From Gemmobacter aquarius (lineage in GTDB: Bacteria > Pseudomonadota > Alphaproteobacteria > Rhodobacterales > Rhodobacteraceae), in the NCBI RefSeq assembly GCF_003060865.1, contig NZ_CP028918.1:814001-878000 (forward strand): 64,000 bases of DNA, written 5' to 3'. Positions 47,572 through 55,810 of the stretch are shown here, piece by piece (the stretch's first letter is position 1; each line of letters opens with the position of its first letter). Under the pieces are notes generated by a model. That model saw only the letters and a program-made list of their open reading frames with translations, made no database searches and had not been told where the DNA came from. The position numbers and the translations under genes are program-made.

Positions 47572-48705
47572 TCAGTCTTGACCGAGGATCAGGCCTTCGC
47601 CGTGATCCCACAGAACGTGGACGGTCGTCCCCACGTCGGCACCCGACAGGCTTCTTTCGGCCTGTCTGGGCAAAGTCACCTGCACCTGCCCCAGAAGGGG
47701 ATGGTGCAGCAGGCATTCGATATGTTCGCCGAGAAACGTCTTGTGCGTGATCTGCGCGGCGATCGCGAGGCCAGAGGCATCTGCGGGCGGGATGGCCGAG
47801 AGGCGCAGCGCCTCGGGGCGGATCGAGATGTGGACCTGCTGGCCCGCCGTTACGGCAAAGGGGGCTTGTACCGTCACATCTAGCCCGTCGCCCAGCGATA
47901 CCTGCGCGTCCTGTCCGGTTTGCGACCGCACCTTTGCGGGCAGGATGTTCGCGCGACCGACGAAACCCGCGACGTAGCGGTTGGCGGGGCGGTCGTAGAG
48001 TTCGCGCGGCGTGCCGATCTGGGCGATGCGCCCCTGACCCATGATGCAGATGCGATCGGACATCGACAGTGCTTCCTGCTGGTCATGCGTGACCAGAACG
48101 AAAGTGATGCCGAGCGAGCGTTGCAGCGAAAGCAGTTCCATTTGCATCTCGGCGCGGAGTTTGGCGTCGAGGGCTGCCATGGGTTCGTCGAGGAGCAGCA
48201 TCTTGGGTTCGTTCACGATGGCCCGAGCCAGCGCCACGCGCTGTTGCTGGCCGCCCGACATCTGCCAGATGCGGCGCGGCCCGAATTCGGGCAAGCGGAC
48301 CGTTTCAAGTGCGCGATCCACGCGGCGCGCGATTTCAGCCGCGGCAAGGCGCGGGCGGCGCTGGCGCAGGCCGTAGCCGACATTTTCGGCCGCTGTCATA
48401 TGCGGGAACAGGGCGTATTGCTGGAACACCATGTTGACGGGGCGCTGGTGCGCGGGCGAGCCGGACATATCCTGCCCGTCGATCAGGATGCGGCCTTCGG
48501 TCGGGGACTCGAGCCCTGCGAGCATGCGTAGCGCGGTCGTCTTGCCGCAGCCGGACGGGCCGAGGAAGGACAGGAACTCGCCCCGCCGGATTTGCAGGTT
48601 CAGGCGGTCTGCGGCCAGAACGGTCCCGTAGCGTTTCGTGGTCGCCACGAATTCCGCGATGATCGGGGCTGTCTGCAAGTGCTGGCTTTGGGGCGGGCCC
48701 GACAT
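47572..48705 (-). CDS. Polyamine-type ABC transporter ATPase (PotA-like, second system)
   Basis: A 377-residue ATPase: Walker [14 protein letters not shown]-loop FQQYALFPH, signature [16 protein letters not shown], Walker B MLLLDEPMAALD, switch VTHDQQEAL, then a TOBE domain (about 285-370). First gene of the second importer operon, transcribed away from the LuxR-type regulator gene. Confidence 0.93.
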   Translation of the reverse strand: MSGPPQSQHLQTAPIIAEFVATTKRYGTVLAADRLNLQIRRGEFLSFLGPSGCGKTTALRMLAGLESPTEGRILIDGQDMSGSPAHQRPVNMVFQQYALFPHMTAAENVGYGLRQRRPRLAAAEIARRVDRALETVRLPEFGPRRIWQMSGGQQQRVALARAIVNEPKMLLLDEPMAALDAKLRAEMQMELLSLQRSLGITFVLVTHDQQEALSMSDRICIMGQGRIAQIGTPRELYDRPANRYVAGFVGRANILPAKVRSQTGQDAQVSLGDGLDVTVQAPFAVTAGQQVHISIRPEALRLSAIPPADASGLAIAAQITHKTFLGEHIECLLHHPLLGQVQVTLPRQAERSLSGADVGTTVHVLWDHGEGLILGQD

Positions 48706-48745
48706 CTGATCCCTGCGGTTGCTGCGCGGTGCTTTCCGTTCCGAT

Positions 48746-48799
48746 TATGCCTGTAGCCTATGAAGGGGGGGAAAGACTGTATATATCCCAAAAGGCATA
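48746..48799. promoter_or_regulatory. Divergent control region with inverted repeat
   Basis: TATGCCT (48746-48752) and AGGCATA (48793-48799) are exact inverted repeats 40 bp apart, flanking GCCTATGAAGG and a TATATAT box (48780-48786) just before the LuxR-type gene. The arrangement suggests regulator binding between the importer operon and the regulator gene. Confidence 0.4.
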
Positions 48800-48829
48800 G
48801 AGGACGGCAAAAGGGGGCAAGCGCGGGGG

Positions 48830-49621
48830 ATGGGCTGGCACAAGGCAAGCGCCGGTGTGGTCGACGCGCTGCACGGGCCGGAGTTCGCGCCTGCGCTGAT
48901 TGCGGCGTTGCGGACGCTTGCGCCGTTCGAACATAGCGTGACCTTTGCCTATCATGGCGATCGGCGGCCTTTGGCGCTGCATGACGAGTTTCCCGACTGG
49001 AAGCGCAAGGTGATGGTGGCCGATTATCAGGCCGGGCCCTATCTGCTCGATCCGTTCTACCTGCATGCCACGGTGCAGCCCCTGACCGTGCCGCGTCTGG
49101 TGCGTCTGCGCGACCTTGCGCCCGACCGGTTCTATCAGGGCGAGTATTTCCGCAATTACTATGTTCGCACCGAACTGGCCGAAGAGATCGGTTTCATGGT
49201 CGATGCGGGGCAGGGCGTGCGCGTGGTGATTTCGGCAATGCGCAGCCTGCGGGTGTTTTCAGCGCGGGAATTCCGCGATCTGGAGGCGGCGCTGCCCTTT
49301 GTGGCGGCTGTGGTGCGGCGGAACTGGGGGGATCTGCTGGCGCAGTTTGGCGAGGTGCCGCGCGAGGGGCAAGGGCCGGCGCTGACATCGCTGATCGACC
49401 GCGCTTTCCGCAGCGTGGGGCGCAACCTGCTGACCGCGCGCGAGACGGAAGTGGTGGAGTATACGTTGAAAGGCTATTCCGCCGAGGCGACGGGTCAGGC
49501 CATGGGCATTACGCCCGGCACGGTGCGTATCCACAAGCGCAACATCTACGCCAAGCTGCAGATCGGGTCGCAGGGCGAGTTGTTCTCGCGGTTCATTTCG
49601 ACCCTGTCGGCAATAAAATAG
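48830..49621 (+). CDS. LuxR-type transcriptional regulator
   Basis: A 263-residue regulator with an N-terminal domain of about 190 residues that I do not recognise as an autoinducer-binding domain, and a C-terminal LuxR helix-turn-helix: LTARETEVVEYTLKGYSAEATGQAMGITPGTVRIHKRNIY. It diverges from the second polyamine-type importer and most likely controls it in response to the imported compound. A weak AGGGGG lies upstream of the ATG. Confidence 0.85.
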   Translation: MGWHKASAGVVDALHGPEFAPALIAALRTLAPFEHSVTFAYHGDRRPLALHDEFPDWKRKVMVADYQAGPYLLDPFYLHATVQPLTVPRLVRLRDLAPDRFYQGEYFRNYYVRTELAEEIGFMVDAGQGVRVVISAMRSLRVFSAREFRDLEAALPFVAAVVRRNWGDLLAQFGEVPREGQGPALTSLIDRAFRSVGRNLLTARETEVVEYTLKGYSAEATGQAMGITPGTVRIHKRNIYAKLQIGSQGELFSRFISTLSAIK

Positions 49622-49752
49622 CTTCGGGATGCTTGCGGCGGAGCGGGATGATGCGGTCTGGCACGCCACGGCACGGCACGGGCTGCGGCGCATACCGGGA
49701 CCATCGACACCATCGCGACGAGGCCGGGCCTGTGACAGGACCAGTCGCTTGG

Positions 49753-49795
49753 AGGGGCGCAGTCTGATGGGCGCAGTCTGGGGGGGCGCAGTCTG
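49753..49795 (+). repeat. Three copies of GGGCGCAGTCTG
   Basis: GGGCGCAGTCTG occurs at 49755-49766, 49769-49780 and 49784-49795, spaced 14 and 15 bases. It lies in the 221-bp gap between the LuxR-type gene and the convergent glycosyltransferase gene. Probably a slippage product. Confidence 0.6.
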
Positions 49796-49842
49796 GCACC
49801 CTTTGGCCCCGAGGTGGCGCCGTGCTTTAGCCGACCGGACGT

Positions 49843-50778
49843 TCAGAAGGGGTAGCCGACCCAGGCGTCCTGAAGTCTCAGGCGTTTTCCGACCCAGTTC
49901 ACCAGTGCATCCAGCCGGTTCGTCGCCCCGATGCGGACGCCGTAGTCGCTTAGTCGCCGCAGGTGCAGCGCGCGGACGTCTGCCGGCCATGTCAGCATCC
50001 GCCGGACGTAATGGCGCAGGTATGTCCGGCGGAGTTCGCGGAAGCGGTCGGGGGGATAGACGTTCGGCCCGTAGCGGTCCATGTAGATCAGCCATTCGAG
50101 GAAGTGCAGTTTCCGCCTCGAAATGACGTCGCGGCTGATGGCGGCGTCGTGTTCGCGGGTGAAACCGAGCGGTTCGGGATCGAAGGCGAAGGCCGCATCC
50201 TGCAACACGCGCAGGCACATGTCATTGTCGGCGAGGACCAGCGTTTCGTCGAAGGGGCGGCCCTTGGCGTAGACGAGATCGCGCCGGACGAGCATGTGGG
50301 GCCCCATCAGGCTGCCCTGGTATTCGAAATATCTGCGGCAGGCTTCGTGGCCGTCGAGAACGAGCGGTTCTGCGCCCCAGCGCATGTTCTCGATGGTCTC
50401 GTTGCGGAACTGGCCGCATCCGACCAAGCCGATTGCAGGATTGCTTTCGCCCAAGGCTGTGGCGCGGGCGATGGTGTCGGGGCGGATGCGGTCATCGGCG
50501 CAGAGCAACCTGACCCACCGCGCCTGATGTGGCGCAAGGTCCAGCGCGCGGTTCCAGTTGGCCATCTGCGGCAGCACGACAGCCGCGCGCGAGGTCACGA
50601 CCGGGACGCGGGCGTTGCGGTAACGGGCGAGGATTTCGGCGGTTTCGTCGGTCGAGGCGTTGTCGCTGACGACGTGGACGAGGTTCGGGTAGGTCTGTGC
50701 CTGCACGGAGTCGAGTGCTTCCTTTAGATATTGGGCACCGTTGAGGACCGGTGTGCAGATCGCCACGAGAATATACAA
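49843..50778 (-). CDS. Family 2 glycosyltransferase
   Basis: A 311-residue GT-A enzyme: VAICTPVLNGAQYLKEALDSV, HVVSDNASTDETAEIL and WVRLLCADDRIRPDT (metal-binding Asp pair). The C-terminal 90 residues are basic and hold the acceptor region. The start is TTG with AAGAGG 6 bases upstream; a GTG four codons later is possible. No neighbour points to its acceptor. Confidence 0.82.
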   Translation of the reverse strand: MYILVAICTPVLNGAQYLKEALDSVQAQTYPNLVHVVSDNASTDETAEILARYRNARVPVVTSRAAVVLPQMANWNRALDLAPHQARWVRLLCADDRIRPDTIARATALGESNPAIGLVGCGQFRNETIENMRWGAEPLVLDGHEACRRYFEYQGSLMGPHMLVRRDLVYAKGRPFDETLVLADNDMCLRVLQDAAFAFDPEPLGFTREHDAAISRDVISRRKLHFLEWLIYMDRYGPNVYPPDRFRELRRTYLRHYVRRMLTWPADVRALHLRRLSDYGVRIGATNRLDALVNWVGKRLRLQDAWVGYPF

Positions 50779-50885
50779 GGCAGACCTCTTCCGGATTAGG
50801 TCGGCATAAACTTGCCAGAGACCGGGTGGATGTTGCGCGGGAAACTGCCGTCGGCGGAGATTTGTTCCCTTGGCATGAAGGGCGG

Positions 50886-51098
50886 TCAGCGGGCCTGCGG
50901 GGCGCGTCGGGATCGGGGGATCGTCACCTTGCCGGATGTTTGGTCTACAGACACGCCCAGTTCGGCCAGTTCGTCGTTGAGCTGGGCGATCCCGCGCGAC
51001 GACAGGGTGCGGAGCGCTGCGGCAAGGGCGGCCGAGGGGGCCACTTCGGGTGTGGCCGCGTAAGCGATCCTTAGCGAATGAAGCGTGTCGACCGGCAC
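50886..51098 (-). CDS. Small hypothetical protein (70 aa)
   Basis: A 70-residue protein with helices TPEVAPSAALAAALRTLSSRG and GIAQLNDELAELGVSV and a basic end (IPRSRRAPQAR). I chose the GTG at 51098, which has a good AGGAG 7 bases upstream; longer readings lack one. No motif recognised. It could be a small regulatory or DNA-binding protein; the helix-turn-helix-like middle is only suggestive. Confidence 0.6.
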   Translation of the reverse strand: MPVDTLHSLRIAYAATPEVAPSAALAAALRTLSSRGIAQLNDELAELGVSVDQTSGKVTIPRSRRAPQAR

Positions 51099-51249
51099 AG
51101 GCTTTCTCCTACGTTTGGCCGAATTTGCGCGCTTTGATGGATGGTTCCAACCTGTCCTATGGTCTGACCGACCCATTCCGAGACGCACAGGAGGCGGGGG
51201 GTGCCTTTGGCTGGGGAAGGCGGCCCCGGGGTCGGGCGGTTGCCCTGTC

Positions 51250-52167
51250 CTATCGGGATTGATCGGTCTGCCAGTCTTGCAGCGAGCGTTCGGCGAAGGC
51301 CCAGTCGCGAAAGGCGCGGGCCTGTTCGAGCAGGGCGGCCGAGCCGAGGGGCCCCCAGAGCAGGTAGTAGCCGGTATCGTCGAGTACGGTAACGTCGGAA
51401 AGGCGCGTCAGGCGGTTGGCCTCGATATCGGGGCGGACCATGGCGAGTGGGCAGAGGGCGACGCCCTGACCGGAGAGCGCGGCGGCGCGCAGGAGGTTGA
51501 AATCTTCGAAGATCGGGCCTGCGGCGGCAGGGCGGTGGGCGGCGCCCGCGCGGTCGAACCATTCCTGCCAGCCCGTGTGGTCGGTGTCGTGCAGGAGGGG
51601 GAGGGAGAGGATCGTTTCGACCGGCGGGGCGGCGGGGTCGATCGTCGCGGCGAGGGCGGGGCTGCAGACGGGGACCGAATGGCCGGGCAGGAAGGGTTCG
51701 ATCCGCGATCCGGGAAGCGAGACGCTGCCACGCGAGAAGACGAAGGCGAGGTGGACATTGGCAAAGTCGATGTCGCGGCCGTGCATGGCGTAGATGATGC
51801 GTATGTCGATGTCGGGCCTTGCTGCGCGGAAGCCGGCGAGGCGGGGGATCAGCCAGCAAATGGCGACCGAAGGGATCGCCGCGATCACGAGGGTTTGCCG
51901 TGTGGAGGCATCGCGGGCGCGCTGGCAGGCGGTGGCGATCTGGCCGAAGGAGAGCGAGAGGTTGCGGGCCAGTTCCTCGGCGAAGGGAAGGGGTTTGGGG
52001 CGGTTGCCTTCACGCAGGAAGAGGGGGGTGCCGAACCAGTCCTCGAGGTGCTTGATCTGGTGGCTGACGGCGCTTTGCGTGACGAAGAGCTGGTCTGCGG
52101 CAGCGGTGAACGAGCCGGTGCGGACGACGGCCTCGAAGGCGCGAAGGGCGTTGAGGGGGAGGAGCAC
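51250..52167 (-). CDS. LysR-family regulator (GcvA-like)
   Basis: A 305-residue LysR protein. LNALRAFEAVVRTGSFTAAADQLFVTQSAVSHQI is the DNA-binding domain and DWFGTPLFLREGNRP follows as in GcvA-type members. I chose the GTG at 52167 over an ATG at 52248 because the latter would fill most of the promoter region of the divergent creatinase gene. LysR regulators usually control the divergent gene, here the creatinase. Confidence 0.85.
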   Translation of the reverse strand: MLLPLNALRAFEAVVRTGSFTAAADQLFVTQSAVSHQIKHLEDWFGTPLFLREGNRPKPLPFAEELARNLSLSFGQIATACQRARDASTRQTLVIAAIPSVAICWLIPRLAGFRAARPDIDIRIIYAMHGRDIDFANVHLAFVFSRGSVSLPGSRIEPFLPGHSVPVCSPALAATIDPAAPPVETILSLPLLHDTDHTGWQEWFDRAGAAHRPAAAGPIFEDFNLLRAAALSGQGVALCPLAMVRPDIEANRLTRLSDVTVLDDTGYYLLWGPLGSAALLEQARAFRDWAFAERSLQDWQTDQSR

Positions 52168-52277
52168 GGGGCGGGCCTTTGTATGAGTTTTTCTAATGTT
52201 TTTATGAGAAAGGCTCTTTTGACAAGGGCTTTCGTCTTGATGGATCATGAACGCAGATCAGGACAGGAGTGCGCCCC
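52168..52277. promoter_or_regulatory. LysR/creatinase divergent control region
   Basis: AT-rich 110 bp. TTTCT-N12-AGAAA around 52190-52211 is an inverted repeat of LysR type. TTGACA at 52218-52223 is a perfect -35 for the creatinase gene, with GATCAT 18 bases on as a weak -10. Confidence 0.45.
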
Positions 52278-53510
52278 ATGCAACGCGAGAGACTTCAGAA
52301 CTATGTCGGCAACGGCACGCCCGTTGCGCCCACGTTTTCGGCGACCGAGATGCAGCGGCGTCTGGATGCGATCCGGGGTGTGATGGCCAGGGAAGGCATC
52401 GATGCGGCGCTGTTCACCAGCTACCATTGCATCAACTACTACTCGGATTTCATGTTCTGCCAGTTCGGGCGGCGCTACGGGTTTCTGGTGGACCATTCGG
52501 TCGCCACGTCGATTTCTGCGGGCATCGACGGCGGGCAGCCGTGGCGGCGGACCTTCGGTGGCAAGAATGTCACCTATACCGACTGGCAAAAGGACAACTA
52601 TTTCCACGCGATCCGCCAGCTGACCGGCGGCGTCAAGCGGCTGGGGATCGAGTTCGACCACATCACCATCGACACGCTGAACCTGCTCAAGTCCGAATTC
52701 CCCGGCGTGGAATTCGTCGACATCGCAGGCCATTCGATGAAGCTGCGGATGATCAAATCGGCCGAGGAAATCGCCCATATCGAAAAGATGACCCGCATCG
52801 CCGATATCGGCGGCGGCGCCGTGGTGGAAGCCATCGCGGTCGGCGCCCCCGAGCACGAGGTCGCGCTGCATTCCACCGCCACCATGGTGCGCGAGATCGC
52901 CCGCATCTGGCCGCAGGGCGAGCTTTTGGACACCTGGACGTGGTTCCAGTCGGGCATCAACACCGACGGCGCGCATAACCCGGTGACCAGCCGCAAGATC
53001 GAGGCGGGCGACATCCTGTCGCTCAACTGCTTCCCGATGGTGGCCGGCTACTATGTGGCGCTGGAGCGCACGCTGTTTGCGGAACACGCGAGTGACGAGC
53101 ATATCCGGCTGTGGGACTTCAACTGCAAGGTCCATGACAAGGGCAAGGAGCTGCTGGTTCCGGGCAACAAGTGCAGCGATATCGCCAAGGAATTGAACGA
53201 GATGTATGCGGCCGAGAACCTGCTGCAATACCGCTCGTTCGGCTATGGCCATTCGTTCGGCGTGCTGTGCCACTACTACGGCCGCGAGGCGGGGCTTGAG
53301 CTGCGCGAGGATTGCGACACGGTTCTGGAGCCGGGCATGGTGGTGTCGATGGAGCCGATGATCACCATTCCGGACCACATGGCAGGCGCGGGCGGCTACC
53401 GCGAGCATGACATCCTGGTGATCACCGACAAGGGCAACCGCAATATCACCGGCTTCCCCTACGGACCCGAGCACCTGATCGTCAAAGGCAAGCGCAAGGC
53501 CGCGCAGTAA
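52278..53510 (+). CDS. Creatinase (creatine amidinohydrolase)
   Basis: A 410-residue pita-bread (M24-fold) protein. Long stretches match Pseudomonas creatinase as I know it: INYYSDF..CQFGRRYG, the ISAGIDGGQPWRRT block, VYTDWQ-like TYTDWQKDNYF, WTWFQSGINTDGAHNPVT, GDILSLNCFPM and YREHDILVIT. The catalytic His is in EVALHSTATMV. Unlike M24 peptidases it lacks the full set of metal ligands. It splits creatine to sarcosine and urea. AGGAG lies about 10 bases before the ATG. No sarcosine oxidase or creatininase gene is visible in this window. Confidence 0.9.
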   Translation: MQRERLQNYVGNGTPVAPTFSATEMQRRLDAIRGVMAREGIDAALFTSYHCINYYSDFMFCQFGRRYGFLVDHSVATSISAGIDGGQPWRRTFGGKNVTYTDWQKDNYFHAIRQLTGGVKRLGIEFDHITIDTLNLLKSEFPGVEFVDIAGHSMKLRMIKSAEEIAHIEKMTRIADIGGGAVVEAIAVGAPEHEVALHSTATMVREIARIWPQGELLDTWTWFQSGINTDGAHNPVTSRKIEAGDILSLNCFPMVAGYYVALERTLFAEHASDEHIRLWDFNCKVHDKGKELLVPGNKCSDIAKELNEMYAAENLLQYRSFGYGHSFGVLCHYYGREAGLELREDCDTVLEPGMVVSMEPMITIPDHMAGAGGYREHDILVITDKGNRNITGFPYGPEHLIVKGKRKAAQ

Positions 53511-53517
53511 CACCACC

Positions 53518-53547
53518 CTTGCCGCAGCGTTCCGGCGCTGCGGCAAG
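53518..53547 (+). terminator. Terminator after creatinase
   Basis: Perfect 12-bp stem CTTGCCGCAGCG (53518-53529) with its complement at 53536-53547, six-base loop TTCCGG, 8 bases after the stop codon. No clear T-run follows. Confidence 0.6.
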
Positions 53548-53870
53548 CGTTCGAGGCGCAGAATAAAGCAGACCATCACCTGAGCGTCGGGCGGAATCTT
53601 GAAGGTCAAAGCGTCCCCCCCGACCTTGGCGGCCACATCACCGCCCACCTGACCGCTGCACCTTGGCTGGTTCTTGTTCCCTGGTCGAAGGCTTGCGCTG
53701 TCTCAGCGTCAATCTCAAACCGGATGAGGCGAAGGGGGCAACGCCAGCGCGGTTCACCCCAAAGTCAGCTGCAAGGTCGGTCGCAGGGATGGTGCAACTG
53801 CGCTTTGCCCCTGTCCTGATCGTCGGTCTGTCGGGGTTTGGTTGCTGCCCGTTTGCGGTCACGTTCCGTT
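53548..53870. other. Intergenic stretch, possibly a decayed gene
   Basis: About 320 bases with no convincing gene. On the minus strand an open frame (53638-53862) and a shifted continuation (GGDVAAKVGGDALTFKIPPD region near 53560-53640) could be two pieces of one broken reading frame, but I recognise no family and there is no ribosome site. Confidence 0.3.
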
Positions 53871-53874
53871 GATG

Positions 53875-54006
53875 GGAACTTTAATTCGGCTTTGCGGTTT
53901 CTAAGTCACAGCAGAGGGGCGGGCCCGGAACTCCCGTCCTTTCTATTCACTGTCCCTCGTTCCGCGACTGGCGCCCGGCCCGCAAGGCTCGGGCGTCTTT
54001 TTCTTT
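53875..54006 (+). ncRNA. Candidate small RNA with its own promoter and terminator
   Basis: GGAAC at 53875-53879 and GGTT at 53896-53899 with a 16-bp gap resemble the EcfG general-stress promoter (GGAAC-N16/17-CGTT, one mismatch). About 70 bases on, a stem CGCCCGGCC (53972-53980) pairs with 53986-53995 (one bulge) and is followed by the T-run TCTTTTTCTTTT. Between them is no open frame with a ribosome site. Confidence 0.4.
53972..54006 (+). terminator. Rho-independent terminator upstream of the CoA-binding gene
   Basis: GC-rich hairpin 53972-53995 followed by TCTTTTTCTTTT. No annotated plus-strand gene ends here, which is why a small RNA is suspected. Confidence 0.7.
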
Positions 54007-54053
54007 TGCGGGTGGGGCGCTAGGCTGCGGACGGCTGGATAAGGGGATCTGCG

Positions 54054-54479
54054 ATGGATGGCAGCGACGGGGATGCGGTGATCCGCGATGTGCTGGGGCG
54101 GGTGAAGACGATTGCCGTGGTCGGCTGGTCGCCCAAGCCCGAGCGGGCAAGCCACGGGGTGGCGGCGTTTTTGCACCGGCGCGGGTACCGGGTTGTTCCG
54201 GTCAACCCCGGACAGGCCGGGCAGGTGGCGCTGGGCGAGGTGGTGCGGGCGTCACTGTCCGAAATCGATGGGCCGGTGGATATGGTCGACATCTTCCGCC
54301 GGTCCGAGGAGGCAGGCGCGGTGGTGGACGAGGCGCTGCGCGTGCTGCCGGGGCTGGTGGCGGTCTGGATGCAGCTTGGCGTGGTGGACGAGGCGGCTGC
54401 GGCGCGGGCACGGGCGGCGGGGGTGGCGGTGGTGATGGACCGCTGTCCGGCGATAGAGATGGGGAGGTTGGGGTTGTGA
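54054..54479 (+). CDS. CoA-binding domain protein (YccU-like)
   Basis: A 141-residue Rossmann-fold protein of the succinyl-CoA-synthetase-alpha-like CoA-binding family: VKTIAVVGWSPKPERASHGVAAFL at the start, YRVVPVNPG, then VDMVDIFRRSEEAG and AVWMQLGVVDE. Small free-standing members have no proven reaction. It is convergent with the SLATT gene (12 bp gap) and marks the edge of the AT-richer island. Confidence 0.87.
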   Translation: MDGSDGDAVIRDVLGRVKTIAVVGWSPKPERASHGVAAFLHRRGYRVVPVNPGQAGQVALGEVVRASLSEIDGPVDMVDIFRRSEEAGAVVDEALRVLPGLVAVWMQLGVVDEAAAARARAAGVAVVMDRCPAIEMGRLGL

Positions 54480-54491
54480 GGGGGGGGGCGG

Positions 54492-55367
54492 CTATTGAAA
54501 CGATTGACGAGCGACCCATTGCGTATGCTCGCGAGAGAAAGCTTGTTCAGCTTCTAATACAAATTTGGCGAGTTGCTCTTCATTCTTAACTTGTCTTAAT
54601 GGGCCGAATGTAAGGCCGATTTCGTGTGCGGTTAAAGTATACGATGAGGCTAATTCATTAAATTTCTTGATTTGTGTCCAGCCAACTATAGTTGATGCGG
54701 CAAGAATAAACGTGTCGACTGGAATAATGCCGATTTCAAGGTGCGCAATGCGCATGAGGCTTGCAGCGATGGCGAACAAATAAATTATGATTGCTGTTCC
54801 TACCCAGAGCGTGCTCCTGTTCTTGTTCTCTTCGGCGCGCTTTGTGTACCATCTAAGCTGTTCATTAACTCGATGCTCCCGATAAAACTTTAATCTTTCC
54901 ATCCAGTCCGAGGCGCGAATCTCTCCCATTCGAGAGGTAATTTGATCTTCTGCCGCTCTGTCAGCAGGTATCTTGTCGCCAATGGACCTATTGGCATCCA
55001 AAATCAGTCGTAAATGCTGCTGAAACTCTTCGCGGGTCTCGGCTTCGTCGTTCTCGTTCCCAAAAGGAGCGGAGCGCATGGCATACCGCCAAGAAGAAGT
55101 CTTTATCGATTCCGCAAGAGCCCTCCCCTTGTACCAATCTTGCTCAGGTTTTAACCAGTTGCGCGTAGCAGCGACCATCATGGTAATAAGGAAAATGAGG
55201 GCTGAACCTGCATAATACGTTCGGTCTTCATAAGCATTCGCTGAGACGAATGACGCAACTATCAACAAGGCATATTCAAGGATTATGAGTCTAAAATAAC
55301 GTTGCTGCGATTTATCTGAAAAGTCTCCAGCTGCATGGTAAATTGGGGGGTAGGAAAAACTTTTCAC
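54492..55367 (-). CDS. SLATT-domain membrane protein (DUF4231-like), candidate effector
   Basis: A 291-residue protein with two helix pairs: about 30-75 (LIILEYALLIVASFVSA; AGSALIFLITMMVAA) and about 185-230 (STLWVGTAIIIYLFAIAASL; IPVDTFILAASTIVGW), each followed by long charged helices. This is the SLATT layout, predicted to form pores as an effector in nucleotide-signalled defence. The start is GTG at 55367, overlapping the TIR gene's stop by GTGA, with AGAAGG 8 bases upstream; an ATG 15 codons earlier would overlap the TIR gene more. Base composition is clearly poorer in GC than the flanks and codon use is different, so the pair was probably acquired. Confidence 0.8.
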   Translation of the reverse strand: MKSFSYPPIYHAAGDFSDKSQQRYFRLIILEYALLIVASFVSANAYEDRTYYAGSALIFLITMMVAATRNWLKPEQDWYKGRALAESIKTSSWRYAMRSAPFGNENDEAETREEFQQHLRLILDANRSIGDKIPADRAAEDQITSRMGEIRASDWMERLKFYREHRVNEQLRWYTKRAEENKNRSTLWVGTAIIIYLFAIAASLMRIAHLEIGIIPVDTFILAASTIVGWTQIKKFNELASSYTLTAHEIGLTFGPLRQVKNEEQLAKFVLEAEQAFSREHTQWVARQSFQ

Positions 55368-55774
55368 GGTACAAGCCTTCTTATGGCCGACACAATTGAT
55401 GCGGAATTCCAAGAAACCATTTCATCTGCCGCTGTTTCAACTGCAACTGGCGTACGTTGTTCGCCCCACCTTCGAATGCCCAATATGGGTTTCCCCAGAT
55501 CCTTAGCGAAATCCATTTCGAACTGGATCCAATCACTATGGTTTACATACATTCCAGAAACAATAACGACGCACTGTACAGGTCTAATTTGGTTCCGTAT
55601 TGCTTCGGTGAGTTGTGCAGAACTCATCCTCGGGAATGCGTCATCAACAGGTACAGAGTAGTTAGACCATCTAAAATTGGGCGCTTCATTTAGGAAACGC
55701 ACAGCTCGGTTGTATCTTTCACTGTATGACCAAGCATGGCTGATGAACAGGCGATAATTGTGCAATGCCGGCAT
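55364..55774 (-). CDS. TIR-like domain protein (MTH538/ThsB type)
   Basis: A 136-residue protein that is one TIR-like domain: NYRLFISHAWSYSERYNRAV, FRWSNYSVPVDDAF, QIRPVQCVVIVSGMYVNHSDWIQFEMDFA, LGKPILGIRRWGEQRT and the end MVSWNSASIVSAIRRL. These blocks match the DUF1863/MTH538 family that includes Thoeris ThsB, enzymes that turn NAD into a cyclic signal on phage infection. The Glu in WIQFEMDF is the likely catalytic acid. It is first in a two-gene operon with the SLATT protein, so the signal-effector logic fits. Substrate use is inferred. Confidence 0.85.
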   Translation of the reverse strand: MPALHNYRLFISHAWSYSERYNRAVRFLNEAPNFRWSNYSVPVDDAFPRMSSAQLTEAIRNQIRPVQCVVIVSGMYVNHSDWIQFEMDFAKDLGKPILGIRRWGEQRTPVAVETAADEMVSWNSASIVSAIRRLVP

Positions 55775-55810
55775 CTGCTTTGGCTCACTCTTAAAATTAC
55801 AACCTTAAGA

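Noticed and set aside
52168..52248. ATG start at 52248 for the LysR gene
   Set aside because: It adds 27 residues that do not belong to LysR proteins and would occupy the divergent promoter region.
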